Positions 1 through 8,556 of a stretch of DNA of 64,000 nucleotides are shown in pieces. Origin of the DNA: Eubacteriales bacterium (GTDB taxonomy: Bacteria > Bacillota > Clostridia > Lachnospirales > Lachnospiraceae). The position numbers and the translations under genes are program-made. The stretch is from assembly GCA_030526265.1 (NCBI GenBank), contig JAUNDE010000003.1, positions 25,711 to 89,710 of the forward strand, written 5' to 3'. Each line of letters opens with the position of its first letter. Position 1 is the first letter of the stretch. The notes beneath the pieces are model-generated. The model saw only the letters and a list, made by a program, of their open reading frames with translations, had not been told where the DNA came from and made no database searches.

Positions 1-3
1 CAT
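1..3 (-). other. Start codon of a gene running out of the window
   Basis: An ATG on the minus strand at 3..1 is preceded by a strong ribosome site (GGAGG, revcomp of positions 13-17) that overlaps the end of the nucleoside hydrolase gene. This marks the next gene of the nucleoside operon. Only its first codon is inside the window, so the product cannot be named; a nucleoside-salvage enzyme would fit the context. Confidence 0.6.
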
Positions 4-5
4 CA

Positions 6-947
6 CTACACCTCCTTACTATATGTCTTGACAGCCTCAACAAGGAGGTCTGCAAACCCATCCCGGTCAATATTCATGATCACTTTCGCGTTCGGCTTTG
101 CTGTAGAGCCGCCGCGCATATCTCCAACCGTCATTCCCCGGCAATATTCACCTTTTGTCTCAATATCCACATGCATGTCGCGGATTTCCAGAAGATCCGG
201 ACGGATCAGTGCTGTGACTGCAACAGGATCATGTACCGGTGCTCCCTCGTATCCAAGCTCTCTGTGGAATTTGTAGAAGAATTCCAACCACTCTGCTACA
301 ACTTTTGCTACCGGATTACCTACTGCACGTACACGTTCAAAGTCTTCCGGAAAGATCAATGCTTTTTCTGTCACATCAAGTCCTGCCATGATAATTGGGA
401 GTCCGCTTCTGAACTCAATATCCGCAGCCTCCGGATCAACAAGAATGTTAAACTCGGCTGCACAGGACCAGTTGCCATATGCGATCCCTCCGCCCATCAG
501 ACTGATACCACGGATCTTTTCTTTCAGTTCAGGATACGTTACAAGAAGCGTTGCGACATTTGTCTGCGGACCGGTCGCTACAATCTGTATTGGCTCGTCA
601 CTTTCGCGAATGATCTTTGCCATGAGTTCAACCGCTCCGATTTCTTCAAGCTCCATTTCAGGTTCCGGAAGCTTCGGACCATCCAGTCCTGATTCCCCGT
701 GAACCGCCCCTGCAGTCATCGGCGGTGCTACCATTGGAGTCGGACGTCCTTTTGCAATCGGACATCTGATTCCAAGAAGGGTACAGATGCGGAGTGCATT
801 GTATGTCGTCTTTTCAAGTGTCTGATTTCCACAGCATGTCGTGATTGCTTTGATATCTAACATCGGACTTGAGGCTGCCAGCATCCAGGCAATCGCATCA
901 TCATGTCCCGGGTCCCCATCCAGAATAACAGGAATTTTATCTGCCAT
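6..947 (-). CDS. Inosine/uridine-preferring nucleoside hydrolase (IunH family)
   Basis: The 313-residue product belongs to the nucleoside hydrolase family, which splits nucleosides into ribose and a free base in the cytosol. The N-terminal DGDPGHDDA motif is the calcium-binding aspartate cluster that defines the family, and HDPVAV near the C-terminus supplies the conserved His-Asp. I chose ATG at 947 because AAAGGAGA lies just upstream; the reading frame is open to 1037 but that extension has no ribosome site. It is the last complete gene of an operon that begins with a nucleoside-type BMP transporter, so it likely cleaves the imported nucleosides. Base specificity (purine or pyrimidine) cannot be read from the sequence. 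Confidence 0.93.
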   Translation of the reverse strand: MADKIPVILDGDPGHDDAIAWMLAASSPMLDIKAITTCCGNQTLEKTTYNALRICTLLGIRCPIAKGRPTPMVAPPMTAGAVHGESGLDGPKLPEPEMELEEIGAVELMAKIIRESDEPIQIVATGPQTNVATLLVTYPELKEKIRGISLMGGGIAYGNWSCAAEFNILVDPEAADIEFRSGLPIIMAGLDVTEKALIFPEDFERVRAVGNPVAKVVAEWLEFFYKFHRELGYEGAPVHDPVAVTALIRPDLLEIRDMHVDIETKGEYCRGMTVGDMRGGSTAKPNAKVIMNIDRDGFADLLVEAVKTYSKEV

Positions 948-1043
948 TTGACTATCTCCTTTCCATATACGAAGATTACCATGAGAAACCTCCCATGGTA
1001 ATGCATCTACTTGAATTTGTTCAAAACAAATATTCAACTACTA

Positions 1044-2021
1044 TTAAGCCTCTTTTTCTTTCTCTGCAGCTGCTCCAACTGCCGCAAGTCTCTTCGCTTC
1101 TTTGCTCCGTTTCGTGATTGCAAAGATTACAAGACCAACGATCGTGATAATGTATGGAATCGGCGATGCGAGGTTTGAATCGAAGCCGATAGAAGAAAGT
1201 TTGATACCGAAAGCCTGTGCAAAACCAAAGAGGATTGTTGCAAACATTGAACCAAGCGGTTCCGCACTCATTGCCTGTGCAGCAAGAGCGATGAAACCAC
1301 GTCCTGCTACCATATCCTGAGACCATCCCATTGCATATGACATTGACATGAATGCTCCGCCAAATCCTGCCATAAGTCCTGAAAGCCCCATCGCAATGTA
1401 ACGAACCTTTGTAACACTGACACCGACAGATGATGCTGCATTTGGATTCTCTCCCACAGATCTTAAGTTAAGTCCGAGAGAAGTCTTGTAAAGGATTACC
1501 CATACAACAAATACCATGAGAAATGCAACATACGTAAGCAGTGAATGTCCTGAAATAATTTTTCCCAAAACAGGGATACTCCTTATAATCGGAATATTCA
1601 CTGTTGGAATCTGCAATGTCTTTGTGATCAGTGATGTTGTAGATGAAAGTGGCTTTCCTTCTGTAAGATTTGTAATCACCTTAACGAGGAACAGTGTTCC
1701 ACCGGAACCGATCATATTGATGGCAATACCAACAAGAATGATATCTGTCTTGAGCTGGAATGCAAACAGGCTCATGATCACAGCTACTAAAACACCAACA
1801 GCGAGTGCCACCAAAAGACCAACGATCCATGATGATGTATAGTATGCACCCAATGAACCAAAGAGTGCCGAGATCATCATGATACCTTCAAGACCGATAT
1901 TGGAAATACCAGCCTTTTCGACGATGACCGCACCTAATGTCGCAAAGAGGATCGGTGAGGTAATACGAATAATCGAGAAGAAGAATGCAGGTGTCATCAT
2001 TGAAGATAATAAGTTACTCAT
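1044..2021 (-). CDS. Nucleoside ABC transporter permease (YufQ/NupQ-like)
   Basis: This 325-residue, strongly hydrophobic protein has about eight to ten membrane spans and belongs to the BPD_transp_2 permease family. It matches the smaller of the two permeases in BMP-type nucleoside importers such as Bacillus NupNOPQ. AAAGGAGGG precedes the ATG at a normal distance. The gene overlaps the upstream permease by eight bases, which suggests coupled translation and a heterodimeric membrane channel. The C-terminus is a short charged tail (KEKEA). The nucleoside hydrolase follows 96 bases downstream on the same strand. Confidence 0.9.
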   Translation of the reverse strand: MSNLLSSMMTPAFFFSIIRITSPILFATLGAVIVEKAGISNIGLEGIMMISALFGSLGAYYTSSWIVGLLVALAVGVLVAVIMSLFAFQLKTDIILVGIAINMIGSGGTLFLVKVITNLTEGKPLSSTTSLITKTLQIPTVNIPIIRSIPVLGKIISGHSLLTYVAFLMVFVVWVILYKTSLGLNLRSVGENPNAASSVGVSVTKVRYIAMGLSGLMAGFGGAFMSMSYAMGWSQDMVAGRGFIALAAQAMSAEPLGSMFATILFGFAQAFGIKLSSIGFDSNLASPIPYIITIVGLVIFAITKRSKEAKRLAAVGAAAEKEKEA

Positions 2022-3153
2022 CTTTCTTTCCCTCCTTTGCTTCTTTCTCTTTCAATTCCTGCTGTGCAGAACGAACAACGAGTTTCTGGCGATATCCTGA
2101 CAGGAACTGTTCTGCTGCGAAGAATACAAAGATTACGCCCTGAATAATATCGATCAACTGAGCCGGAACACCACAGTATGTAGACATCAGGCTGCATCCT
2201 TTATCAAGATACGACATGAAGAATGCCGCAAATGGAACAAGGATCGGGTTGTTTCCTGAGATACATGCAATCGTGATACCTGTCCATCCATATCCAGGAA
2301 GTGCTGTCCAGTTAAATGTTGTCTCGCGTCCAAGCATCTCAATACCACCGCCAAGACCTGTGAGAATTCCTCCGATCACCTGTGCTGCAACGATGATCGC
2401 TGCAACTTTCATACCAGAATATTTTGCAAAATCCTGATTGATACCGATCATACGGATCGCATATCCCCAGCGCGTACGATACATAAAAAGTGCTGTAACG
2501 ACTACAAACAACAAAGCTACAATAAATCCCCATGTGAGCTTGGAACCATTGCTGATCAGCTCCGGAACCTTTGCCGAGGCAAGGAACGGCAATGACTGAA
2601 CCTGTCCTTTGCTCTTATCAGCAAATTTCGTATTCATGAGGAATTTTACCATGTACATGATCACGTAGTTGAGCATCAGTGAACAAACCATCTCTGATAC
2701 GCCAAGCTTTGCTTTCAAAACACCCGGAATCAGCATCATCGCACCAACCGTAACTGCTGAAGCCAGAATCGCAATGATCATGTGAATGCCTGCTCCCATT
2801 GGCACATAGATCGCAACAAGTGAAGATACGAATGCACCGAGCATGATACCACCCTCTGCACCGAGGTTGAACTGATTCGCTGAAAACATGACACAAGTTG
2901 CAAGACCTGTAAAGATCGTAGGGATCATTCCGGCCAGAATATCAGTGAAGCTTTTCGTTGCAAATGCACCTCTTCCGCTGATGATCGGGCGAATGATCAG
3001 ATTGGTCAGAGCATCCATTGTGGAGCCAAGCTTTTCTCCTACATTATTTCCTTTTGCACTGATAAAAATCAAAAGTGTAGCAATCAGAAGTGAGATAAGG
3101 ATCGCAAGGCATCCACGAAGAATACTGAATCGAAGTTGCGCCTTTTTATTCAT
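2014..3153 (-). CDS. Nucleoside ABC transporter permease (YufP/NupP-like)
   Basis: This 379-residue BPD_transp_2 family permease is the larger partner of the pair. It has a positively charged N-terminus followed by about ten hydrophobic spans, including a Gly-rich loop (GGILTGLGGGIEMLG) characteristic of this permease family, and ends in a Lys/Glu-rich cytoplasmic tail. GGAGGG lies upstream of ATG 3153. It overlaps the ATPase gene by eight bases and the second permease by eight bases, so the three genes are probably translated as one coupled unit. Confidence 0.9.
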   Translation of the reverse strand: MNKKAQLRFSILRGCLAILISLLIATLLIFISAKGNNVGEKLGSTMDALTNLIIRPIISGRGAFATKSFTDILAGMIPTIFTGLATCVMFSANQFNLGAEGGIMLGAFVSSLVAIYVPMGAGIHMIIAILASAVTVGAMMLIPGVLKAKLGVSEMVCSLMLNYVIMYMVKFLMNTKFADKSKGQVQSLPFLASAKVPELISNGSKLTWGFIVALLFVVVTALFMYRTRWGYAIRMIGINQDFAKYSGMKVAAIIVAAQVIGGILTGLGGGIEMLGRETTFNWTALPGYGWTGITIACISGNNPILVPFAAFFMSYLDKGCSLMSTYCGVPAQLIDIIQGVIFVFFAAEQFLSGYRQKLVVRSAQQELKEKEAKEGKKDE

Positions 3154-4714
3154 GACATACCCTCCTTATCTCTTCTTCGCTCTGATGTTTCAGACCGAGC
3201 ATATATTCTCCCATAAGTTCGTCGTTAAGCACGGAAGCATCCTCGAAGTATCCGGCGATCTTTCCTCCATGCATAACCATCAAACTGTCTGAAAGTTCCA
3301 TAACTTCATTCAGATCTGCGGAGATCAAAAGTACTGCGATTCCGCTTCTCGAAAGTTCTACTAATTTCTTACGGATAAATTCGGTTGCACCAACGTCAAT
3401 ACCACGTGTCGGCTGATCCGCGATGATAAGCTGCGGGTTACTTGAAAATTCTCTTGCAACGACCACCTTCTGGATATTACCGCCGGAAAGCATTCCCACT
3501 TTCTGTTCTCCCGATTTACAGAGAATCAGATAATCTTTGATCAGCTGATCCGATAATTCATGAATCTTCTTCATGTTAAACAGAAGTCCTTTATTCAGTT
3601 CTTTCTTATGGCTTCTGTCTGAGATAACATTCTCTTCGATCGACGCATCAGCTGCAATACCGTAAAGCATACGGTCTTCCGGGATCAATGAGACTCCCTT
3701 CTCACGGATCTTCGCCTGCGGAAGCCCCACGATGCTCTCTCCATTGATCTCAATCGTTCCGGCACCCACAGGTGCAAGGTTAAACAGCATATCGACAAGC
3801 TCTTTCTGTCCATTTCCTTCTACACCGGCAATACCAAGAATCTCTCCACGACGTACATCAAAGGAAAGCTTATCAACCATTGTCTTGCCATACTCATTCA
3901 CATACTCCAGATTACGAACTTTCAGTACCGTTTCGGTCGGTTTCGCCTGGTCTTTCTCCACTTTCAGAACAACATCACGACCTACCATAAGTCTTGAAAT
4001 TTCCTGCGGAGTGACATCCTTTGTCTCTCTCACTCCCATAAATTTACCACCGCGAAGAATTGACAGGCGGTCTGTGATCTGCATGATCTCATTCAGTTTA
4101 TGCGAGATAAAGATGATCGTATATCCCTGTTCTTTCAGGCTGACAAGCTCTTTGAACAGTTCAACGGTTTCCTGTGTTGTAAGTACAGCGGTAGGCTCAT
4201 CCAGGATCAGGATCTTCGCTCCACGGACGAGTGCCTTCAGAATCTCCACCTTCTGTTTCATACCTACCGGAATGTCCATTACCATCGCATTCGGATCAAC
4301 TTTCAGGTTGAACTTTTCAGAATACTCCTTTGTAATCTCTACTGCCTCATCATAGTCAACAAACAATCCATTTTTCTTTGGTGCCATTCCAAGTACCATA
4401 TTTTCTGCTACCGTAAGACTTGGAACCAGCATGAAATGCTGATGTACCATTCCGATTCCCTTTGAGATTGCAACAGTCGGCGAAGACAGGTTCACTTTCT
4501 CCCCGTTAATGATAATCTCTCCGCTTGTCGGCTGCTCCATACCGAACAGCATCTTCATAAGAGTTGATTTTCCGGCACCATTTTCCCCCATCAGTGCATG
4601 GATTTCACCCCTGCGCACACAAAAATCCACATCCTGATTTGCAGCAACACCATTTGGATATACTTTCGAGATCTTTCGCATCTCGACAGCATATTCACTT
4701 TTAAAATCTGCCAT
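3146..4714 (-). CDS. Nucleoside ABC transporter ATP-binding protein, duplicated ATPase (YufO/NupO-like)
   Basis: The 522-residue protein carries two ABC ATPase domains, as in sugar and nucleoside importers of the RbsA/NupO type. Domain 1 has Walker A GENGAGKST (about residue 42) and Walker B ILILDEPTA; domain 2 has a degenerate nucleotide site (GVEGNGQKE) and signature LSGGNIQKV followed by IIADQPTRGID. The degenerate second Walker A is usual for the family. It energises the two permeases encoded directly downstream. The gap to the upstream BMP gene (4715-4834) contains a strong hairpin, so the ATPase and permeases may be made in smaller amounts than the binding protein. Confidence 0.94.
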   Translation of the reverse strand: MADFKSEYAVEMRKISKVYPNGVAANQDVDFCVRRGEIHALMGENGAGKSTLMKMLFGMEQPTSGEIIINGEKVNLSSPTVAISKGIGMVHQHFMLVPSLTVAENMVLGMAPKKNGLFVDYDEAVEITKEYSEKFNLKVDPNAMVMDIPVGMKQKVEILKALVRGAKILILDEPTAVLTTQETVELFKELVSLKEQGYTIIFISHKLNEIMQITDRLSILRGGKFMGVRETKDVTPQEISRLMVGRDVVLKVEKDQAKPTETVLKVRNLEYVNEYGKTMVDKLSFDVRRGEILGIAGVEGNGQKELVDMLFNLAPVGAGTIEINGESIVGLPQAKIREKGVSLIPEDRMLYGIAADASIEENVISDRSHKKELNKGLLFNMKKIHELSDQLIKDYLILCKSGEQKVGMLSGGNIQKVVVAREFSSNPQLIIADQPTRGIDVGATEFIRKKLVELSRSGIAVLLISADLNEVMELSDSLMVMHGGKIAGYFEDASVLNDELMGEYMLGLKHQSEEEIRRVCHE

Positions 4715-4772
4715 TTTGTGGGTCCTCCTATCCTTTTGTCTTTTTCATATCACTTGCCTGTATGAAAAGAAT

Positions 4773-4802
4773 GTGCCGCACCGCTGTGACACGGTGCGGC
4801 AC
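4773..4802 (-). terminator. Strong hairpin between binding-protein gene and transporter genes
   Basis: A perfect 11-base stem (GTGCCGCACCG paired with CGGTGCGGCAC) encloses an 8-base loop. It lies in the 120-base gap after the BMP gene. On the minus strand it is followed only by a weak T-rich stretch (ATTCTTTTC). It may be a leaky terminator or an mRNA-stabilising 3' structure that gives more binding protein than permease. Confidence 0.7.
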
Positions 4803-4834
4803 TGATATATCACGCTCAATAATAATATTTGGAT

Positions 4835-5965
4835 TTATGGATGAACGGAATCTCTGAGCGCCATAGCTCCATCGTTATCAGACAATGCTGAAGGAACTTC
4901 GATCTCTCCATTAAGGATTCCATCCTGAGCTGCCTGTACAGCTGCTTTGATTTCATCAGAAGCGATCTTGTCATAGTTCTTATCTGTTACAAGACCTACA
5001 CCGCCTTCTGCGATACCAAGGTTCACTTCTGTTCCCCAGTACTCATTTCCTGCATCCCACTCATCGAAGAACCAGATCATTGAGTTACCAATGTTCTTAA
5101 GTCCTGATGTCAATGTGATTGCCGCAAGATCTTCTGAGAATGTAAGCTCCTGGTCAGAGTCAACACCGAGGAACCAGCATCCGCCGTTTTCAAGAGCAGC
5201 CTCAGCTGCACCGTTACCAGCATTACCGGCAACACCCCAGATGATGTCACACTTGTTGTCGTTGATCATAGATCCGCCGTATTCTTTAGCGATCGCTGTA
5301 TCAACATAGTCATTTGTGTAACGTGTGTCAACTTTGATGTCAGGATTTACTGACTGAGCGCCTGTAATGTATCCATACAGGAAGTCGTTGATAACCGGGC
5401 TGTCTACACCACCAACGAAACCGATCACTGCATCTTCATTGATGTTCTCAACAGTTGTATCTGTTGTCATACTTGCAGCAAATACACCCATAAGATATCC
5501 AAGGTCGTTCTGCTTGTATGTCATGTTAACTACGTTGTCGCATTCTCCAACATATGTGTTGTCATCAAAAATGAGATATTTCTGATCTGGGTTCTGTTCT
5601 GCAACTTCTTTGAGGTAATCTGGCATCTGGTATGTTCCACAGATAATGAGGTCATACTCTCCTGCTTCAGTTACTTCGTAAAGTGTGCTGAGCCATGTTG
5701 GCTTGTCTTCGTCTGTTCCACCCATCTCGATTGTTCTACATGTAATTCTTCCGTCTTCTTCCAATGTGTCAAGACCAGCTTTACATGAATCAAAGAATGA
5801 TTTGTCTCCAAGGTTACCATTTACAAGGTAACATACGTTGTAAACTTTTCCACCTTCGTCTCCGCCTTCACTTGAGCCTTCATCTGAGCTTGATTCTGAT
5901 CCACCACAAGCTACAAGACTGAAAGACATCATGAGAACTAAGAGCATTGCAATTAATTTTTTCAT
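4835..5965 (-). CDS. BMP family nucleoside-binding lipoprotein
   Basis: The 376-residue protein begins with a lipoprotein signal (lipobox LVAC, Cys20), then a Ser/Glu/Gly-rich linker, then a Bmp/Med periplasmic-binding fold (VYNVCYLVNGNLGDKSFFDS). Members of this family bind nucleosides on the outer face of the membrane and deliver them to a NupNOPQ-type importer. It is the first gene of the operon: GGAGG lies nine bases before ATG 5965 and a good sigma-A promoter lies at 6010-6038. The nucleoside hydrolase at the operon's end supports nucleosides as the ligand. Confidence 0.93.
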   Translation of the reverse strand: MKKLIAMLLVLMMSFSLVACGGSESSSDEGSSEGGDEGGKVYNVCYLVNGNLGDKSFFDSCKAGLDTLEEDGRITCRTIEMGGTDEDKPTWLSTLYEVTEAGEYDLIICGTYQMPDYLKEVAEQNPDQKYLIFDDNTYVGECDNVVNMTYKQNDLGYLMGVFAASMTTDTTVENINEDAVIGFVGGVDSPVINDFLYGYITGAQSVNPDIKVDTRYTNDYVDTAIAKEYGGSMINDNKCDIIWGVAGNAGNGAAEAALENGGCWFLGVDSDQELTFSEDLAAITLTSGLKNIGNSMIWFFDEWDAGNEYWGTEVNLGIAEGGVGLVTDKNYDKIASDEIKAAVQAAQDGILNGEIEVPSALSDNDGAMALRDSVHP

Positions 5966-6009
5966 GTTTTTTTCCTCCGAATCTTCTTGTTTTTTATAAG
6001 GATATAGTA

Positions 6010-6038
6010 ATTATATACAATCAAATTTCTCTTTTCAA
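6010..6038 (-). promoter_or_regulatory. Sigma-A promoter of the nucleoside operon
   Basis: On the minus strand TTGAAA (6033-6038) and TATAAT (6010-6015) are spaced by exactly 17 bases. Transcription would start near 6003, leaving a leader of about 40 bases before the BMP start codon. Confidence 0.8.
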
Positions 6039-6086
6039 GAAATATTTCGTTTATTTGTTCAAAATAGATTCTCTATACGTATAAAA

Positions 6087-6115
6087 TTGACCATTTTTCA
6101 CATTTGTGCTATCTT
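6087..6115 (+). promoter_or_regulatory. Sigma-A promoter of the YdcZ pair
   Basis: TTGACC (6087-6092) and TATCTT (6110-6115) are spaced by 17 bases, with transcription expected from about 6122. An in-frame ATG at 6106 lies inside this promoter and so cannot be the start of the gene that follows. The promoter is divergent from the nucleoside operon promoter 50 bases away. Confidence 0.7.
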
Positions 6116-6168
6116 TTAGACACAATATCAAATTCATATTCAAAAATATACAAAAGGAGATTTTTGCT

Positions 6169-6591
6169 TTGTACGCATTATATGTATTGATCGCAGGTAT
6201 GCTGCAATCCGCTATGGGATCCTTTAACAGCATGCTTTCTGAAAATATTGGCCTGTTTGGTGTCAGTCTGGTCGTCCATTTATCAGGCGGCATCCTTCTG
6301 ATTTTATTCATCACACTGATACTCAGACAAAAGATCAACCTTCGAGGTATGCCGTGGTATCTGTATTCTGCCGGATTTTTCGGAGTTGTCATCGTCTCTG
6401 TCACAAGTTTTTGTATCAGTCATCTCGGTGCTGCTGTCACGACCTGCTTTTCTGTCACCGGTCAGCTTCTGATCTCTTCTGTCATTGATCATTTTGGACT
6501 GTTTCATGTTCCAAAGGCAAAGTTTGAGACAAAACGAATTCCGGCGATCCTTCTGATCCTTACCGGAATCATTATCCTGAACCTTGCGTAA
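6169..6591 (+). CDS. DMT superfamily small membrane transporter, YdcZ (DUF606) family, subunit 1
   Basis: This 140-residue protein has four to five hydrophobic spans and resembles YdcZ/DUF606 half-size drug/metabolite transporters, which generally work as dimers. I chose the TTG at 6169 because AAAAGGAGA sits eight bases upstream and the only in-frame ATG upstream (6106) lies within the promoter. The Gly- and small-residue-rich first span (GMLQSAMGSFNSMLS) is typical of the family. A homologous gene follows 45 bases downstream, so the two products probably form a heterodimer. The substrate is unknown. Confidence 0.8.
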   Translation: MYALYVLIAGMLQSAMGSFNSMLSENIGLFGVSLVVHLSGGILLILFITLILRQKINLRGMPWYLYSAGFFGVVIVSVTSFCISHLGAAVTTCFSVTGQLLISSVIDHFGLFHVPKAKFETKRIPAILLILTGIIILNLA

Positions 6592-6636
6592 CAAACTCCC
6601 ATTTTATTATATGCAGACAAAGAAAGGAACATACCT

Positions 6637-7071
6637 ATGCTATTATTTATGCTTCTTGCACTTTTACTTGGCTGTGCATCTGTCACATCCAATATGATCA
6701 ATTTCAGAGCCACCAAAGCACTGGGCACATGGAATGGAACACTCGTAAATTATGTCGTCGCAAGTATACTTGCATTTCTCCTGTTAAACCTTACCAATCA
6801 TTTCCATGTAGACTGGAACGCATTCGTGAAAGCGCCGCCATATCTCTATCTCGGTGGTGTGTTCGGCGTGATCGCGCTTGTAATACTGATGGTCAGTCTG
6901 AATAAGATGAAGGTGTTCCAGTGCACTACTCTGATCCTGGTAGGACAGCTCACTGTCGGGATTCTCTTTGATATCCTCGTATACAGGAATTTCACACTGC
7001 TGAAGCTCATCGGCATATTATTTGTAGCAGTGGGAATTATCCTCGACAAGAAACTAAGTACAAACGATTAA
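6637..7071 (+). CDS. DMT superfamily small membrane transporter, YdcZ (DUF606) family, subunit 2
   Basis: This 144-residue product has about five membrane spans and is a paralogue of the preceding gene (compare the small-residue-rich first span LLGCASVTSNMINFRATKAL). AAAGGAAC precedes ATG 6637. Two adjacent YdcZ-like genes suggest an obligate heterodimeric transporter in the style of EmrE-related SMR pairs. A bidirectional terminator at 7102-7156 follows. The substrate cannot be inferred. Confidence 0.8.
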   Translation: MLLFMLLALLLGCASVTSNMINFRATKALGTWNGTLVNYVVASILAFLLLNLTNHFHVDWNAFVKAPPYLYLGGVFGVIALVILMVSLNKMKVFQCTTLILVGQLTVGILFDILVYRNFTLLKLIGILFVAVGIILDKKLSTND

Positions 7072-7101
7072 CCGTACCGTATACCCATGTTTCATAAAAG
7101 T

Positions 7102-7156
7102 AAAAATCCCAACGGAAGCTCATGATCCAGTCATGTCACTCCATTGGGATATTTTT
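7102..7156. terminator. Bidirectional terminator between convergent genes
   Basis: ATCCCAACGG (7106-7115) pairs with CCATTGGGAT (7141-7150) with one mismatch. The stem is flanked by an A-run on the left and a T-run on the right, so it can terminate both the YdcZ pair and the uridine kinase gene. Confidence 0.75.
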
Positions 7157-7766
7157 ACGCTTCTAAAAGTCTGTCAATCTTCGTCTTTACAAGATCAAAT
7201 GCCACTTTATTTTTCCCGCTGTTCAGCACGATATCCGCCATTGCTCTCGTCGGCTCCACATAGATGTAATGCATCGGTTTTACCGTATTCAGATACTGGG
7301 CAATGATACCGTCGAGGTCTCTTCCACGCTCTTTGACGTCTCTTGCAACTCTCCGGAGTACGCGCTCATCGGAATCGGCATCTACATAGATCTTGATATC
7401 CAGAAGATCACGGAGCCTTTCATCCTGAAGGACAAGGATTCCTTCCAGTAAAATGATCTTATTCGGTTTGATCTCAACCGTCTTATCCGTTCGATTATGA
7501 ACACTGAAGTCATATACCGGTCCATAGACCGTCTGCCCCTTTTTCAGAGCTGCCAAATGCTCTACCAAAAGACTCGTCTCCAGAGAATCCGGATGATCAT
7601 AATTGATCTTTTTTCTTTCTTCCATCGTCAGATGATCATTTCTTCTGTAATAGTTGTCATGATATACGACAGTCACACGGTCGCCATACAAATCTCGAAT
7701 TCTGTTTGTAAACGTTGATTTTCCTGATCCGGAACCTCCTGCAATTCCAATTACGATACATTCCAT
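7155..7766 (-). CDS. udk: Uridine/cytidine kinase
   Basis: The 203-residue protein phosphorylates uridine (and cytidine) to UMP/CMP with ATP or GTP in pyrimidine salvage. The P-loop GGSGSGKST is at residues 10-18, followed by HDNYY and the conserved YDHPDSLET substrate-binding segment, as in bacterial Udk. The size matches the family (about 205-215 residues). Ribosome site GAGAGG is nine bases before ATG 7766, and a clear promoter is at 7841-7869. It lies near a nucleoside uptake operon, which fits a salvage role, though it is transcribed separately. Confidence 0.95.
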   Translation of the reverse strand: MECIVIGIAGGSGSGKSTFTNRIRDLYGDRVTVVYHDNYYRRNDHLTMEERKKINYDHPDSLETSLLVEHLAALKKGQTVYGPVYDFSVHNRTDKTVEIKPNKIILLEGILVLQDERLRDLLDIKIYVDADSDERVLRRVARDVKERGRDLDGIIAQYLNTVKPMHYIYVEPTRAMADIVLNSGKNKVAFDLVKTKIDRLLEA

Positions 7767-7840
7767 ACTAAGTACCTCTCACTGTTTCATCAAATACAAT
7801 ACGCATCTTCTGCAAAATAGATCCTATATTTTCTAAAAAA

Positions 7841-7869
7841 ATTTTAAATCCTGCTTTCTTCAAAGTCAA
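7841..7869 (-). promoter_or_regulatory. Sigma-A promoter of udk
   Basis: TTGACT (7864-7869) and TAAAAT (7841-7846) on the minus strand are exactly 17 bases apart. The transcript would start about 70 bases before the udk start codon. Confidence 0.75.
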
Positions 7870-7962
7870 TGTATATTCCCCACTTTTCCGATTCTTCCAT
7901 TGAGTTTTGTTCCATCGTATGAGATAATCAGCGAGAGATTTTATGGAAGGAAACACTGCGCA

Positions 7963-8556
7963 ATGTACCACTATTACATGTTCAACAAGCCATTTGGATG
8001 TGTCTCTGCGAGAAAAGATGACACTTATCCTACCGTCATGGACTATTTCAAAACATTACAAAACGGAAATCTTTCCCCGGTCGGAAGTCTCGACCGCGCC
8101 ACAGAAGGTCTCCTTCTCATCACAGATGATGGTGTTTTCAACCAGAAAATGACACACCCTGACTATAAAAAAGAAAAGACATATGAATTTGCTGCCATGG
8201 GCACTTTGTCAGAACAGGATATCTATCATCTCGAGCATGGTGTAATGTTAAAAGGCGCAAGCACTCTGACTGCTCCGGCCAAAGTATCGATCACAGGGCA
8301 GACAACTCTCGCCGAGATTCTTCCAACACTCCATCCAGAGATCCGACAGGCCAGCTGTCACAATCGTCCGGATCACCCGGTCGTCATTGGCCGCATCACT
8401 GTCACAGAAGGAAAAAAGCACCAGATCCGCCGTATGCTTAAGGCGGTCCGGTGCTGTATTATCTCTTTGAAACGAATCTCCATCGGTGACATCACGCTCG
8501 ACGAATCACTGAAACCGGGTGAGTGGAAAGAACTGACTATTCCTTCACCTGAATAG
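7963..8556 (+). CDS. Pseudouridine synthase of the RsuA/RluE group, lacking an S4 domain
   Basis: The 197-residue protein is a pseudouridine synthase that isomerises uridine in rRNA. The catalytic aspartate motif reads GSLDRATEGLLLITDDG (usual form GRLDxxTxGLLLLTNDG), and the C-terminal EGKKHQIRRML is the conserved RNA-binding motif of the group. It starts almost directly with the catalytic domain (MFNKPFG), with no N-terminal S4 domain, like RluE-type enzymes. I chose ATG 7963 because GGAAGGA lies upstream and homology starts there. The gene ends inside the convergent foldase gene (20-base overlap). The usual arginine of the GRLD motif is serine here. The target uridine is unknown. Confidence 0.85.
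   Translation: MYHYYMFNKPFGCVSARKDDTYPTVMDYFKTLQNGNLSPVGSLDRATEGLLLITDDGVFNQKMTHPDYKKEKTYEFAAMGTLSEQDIYHLEHGVMLKGASTLTAPAKVSITGQTTLAEILPTLHPEIRQASCHNRPDHPVVIGRITVTEGKKHQIRRMLKAVRCCIISLKRISIGDITLDESLKPGEWKELTIPSPE

Noticed and set aside
7768-7971. 67-codon open frame just upstream of udk on the minus strand
   Set aside because: Its start lies upstream of the predicted udk transcription start and it overlaps the beginning of the divergent pseudouridine synthase gene; no ribosome site.
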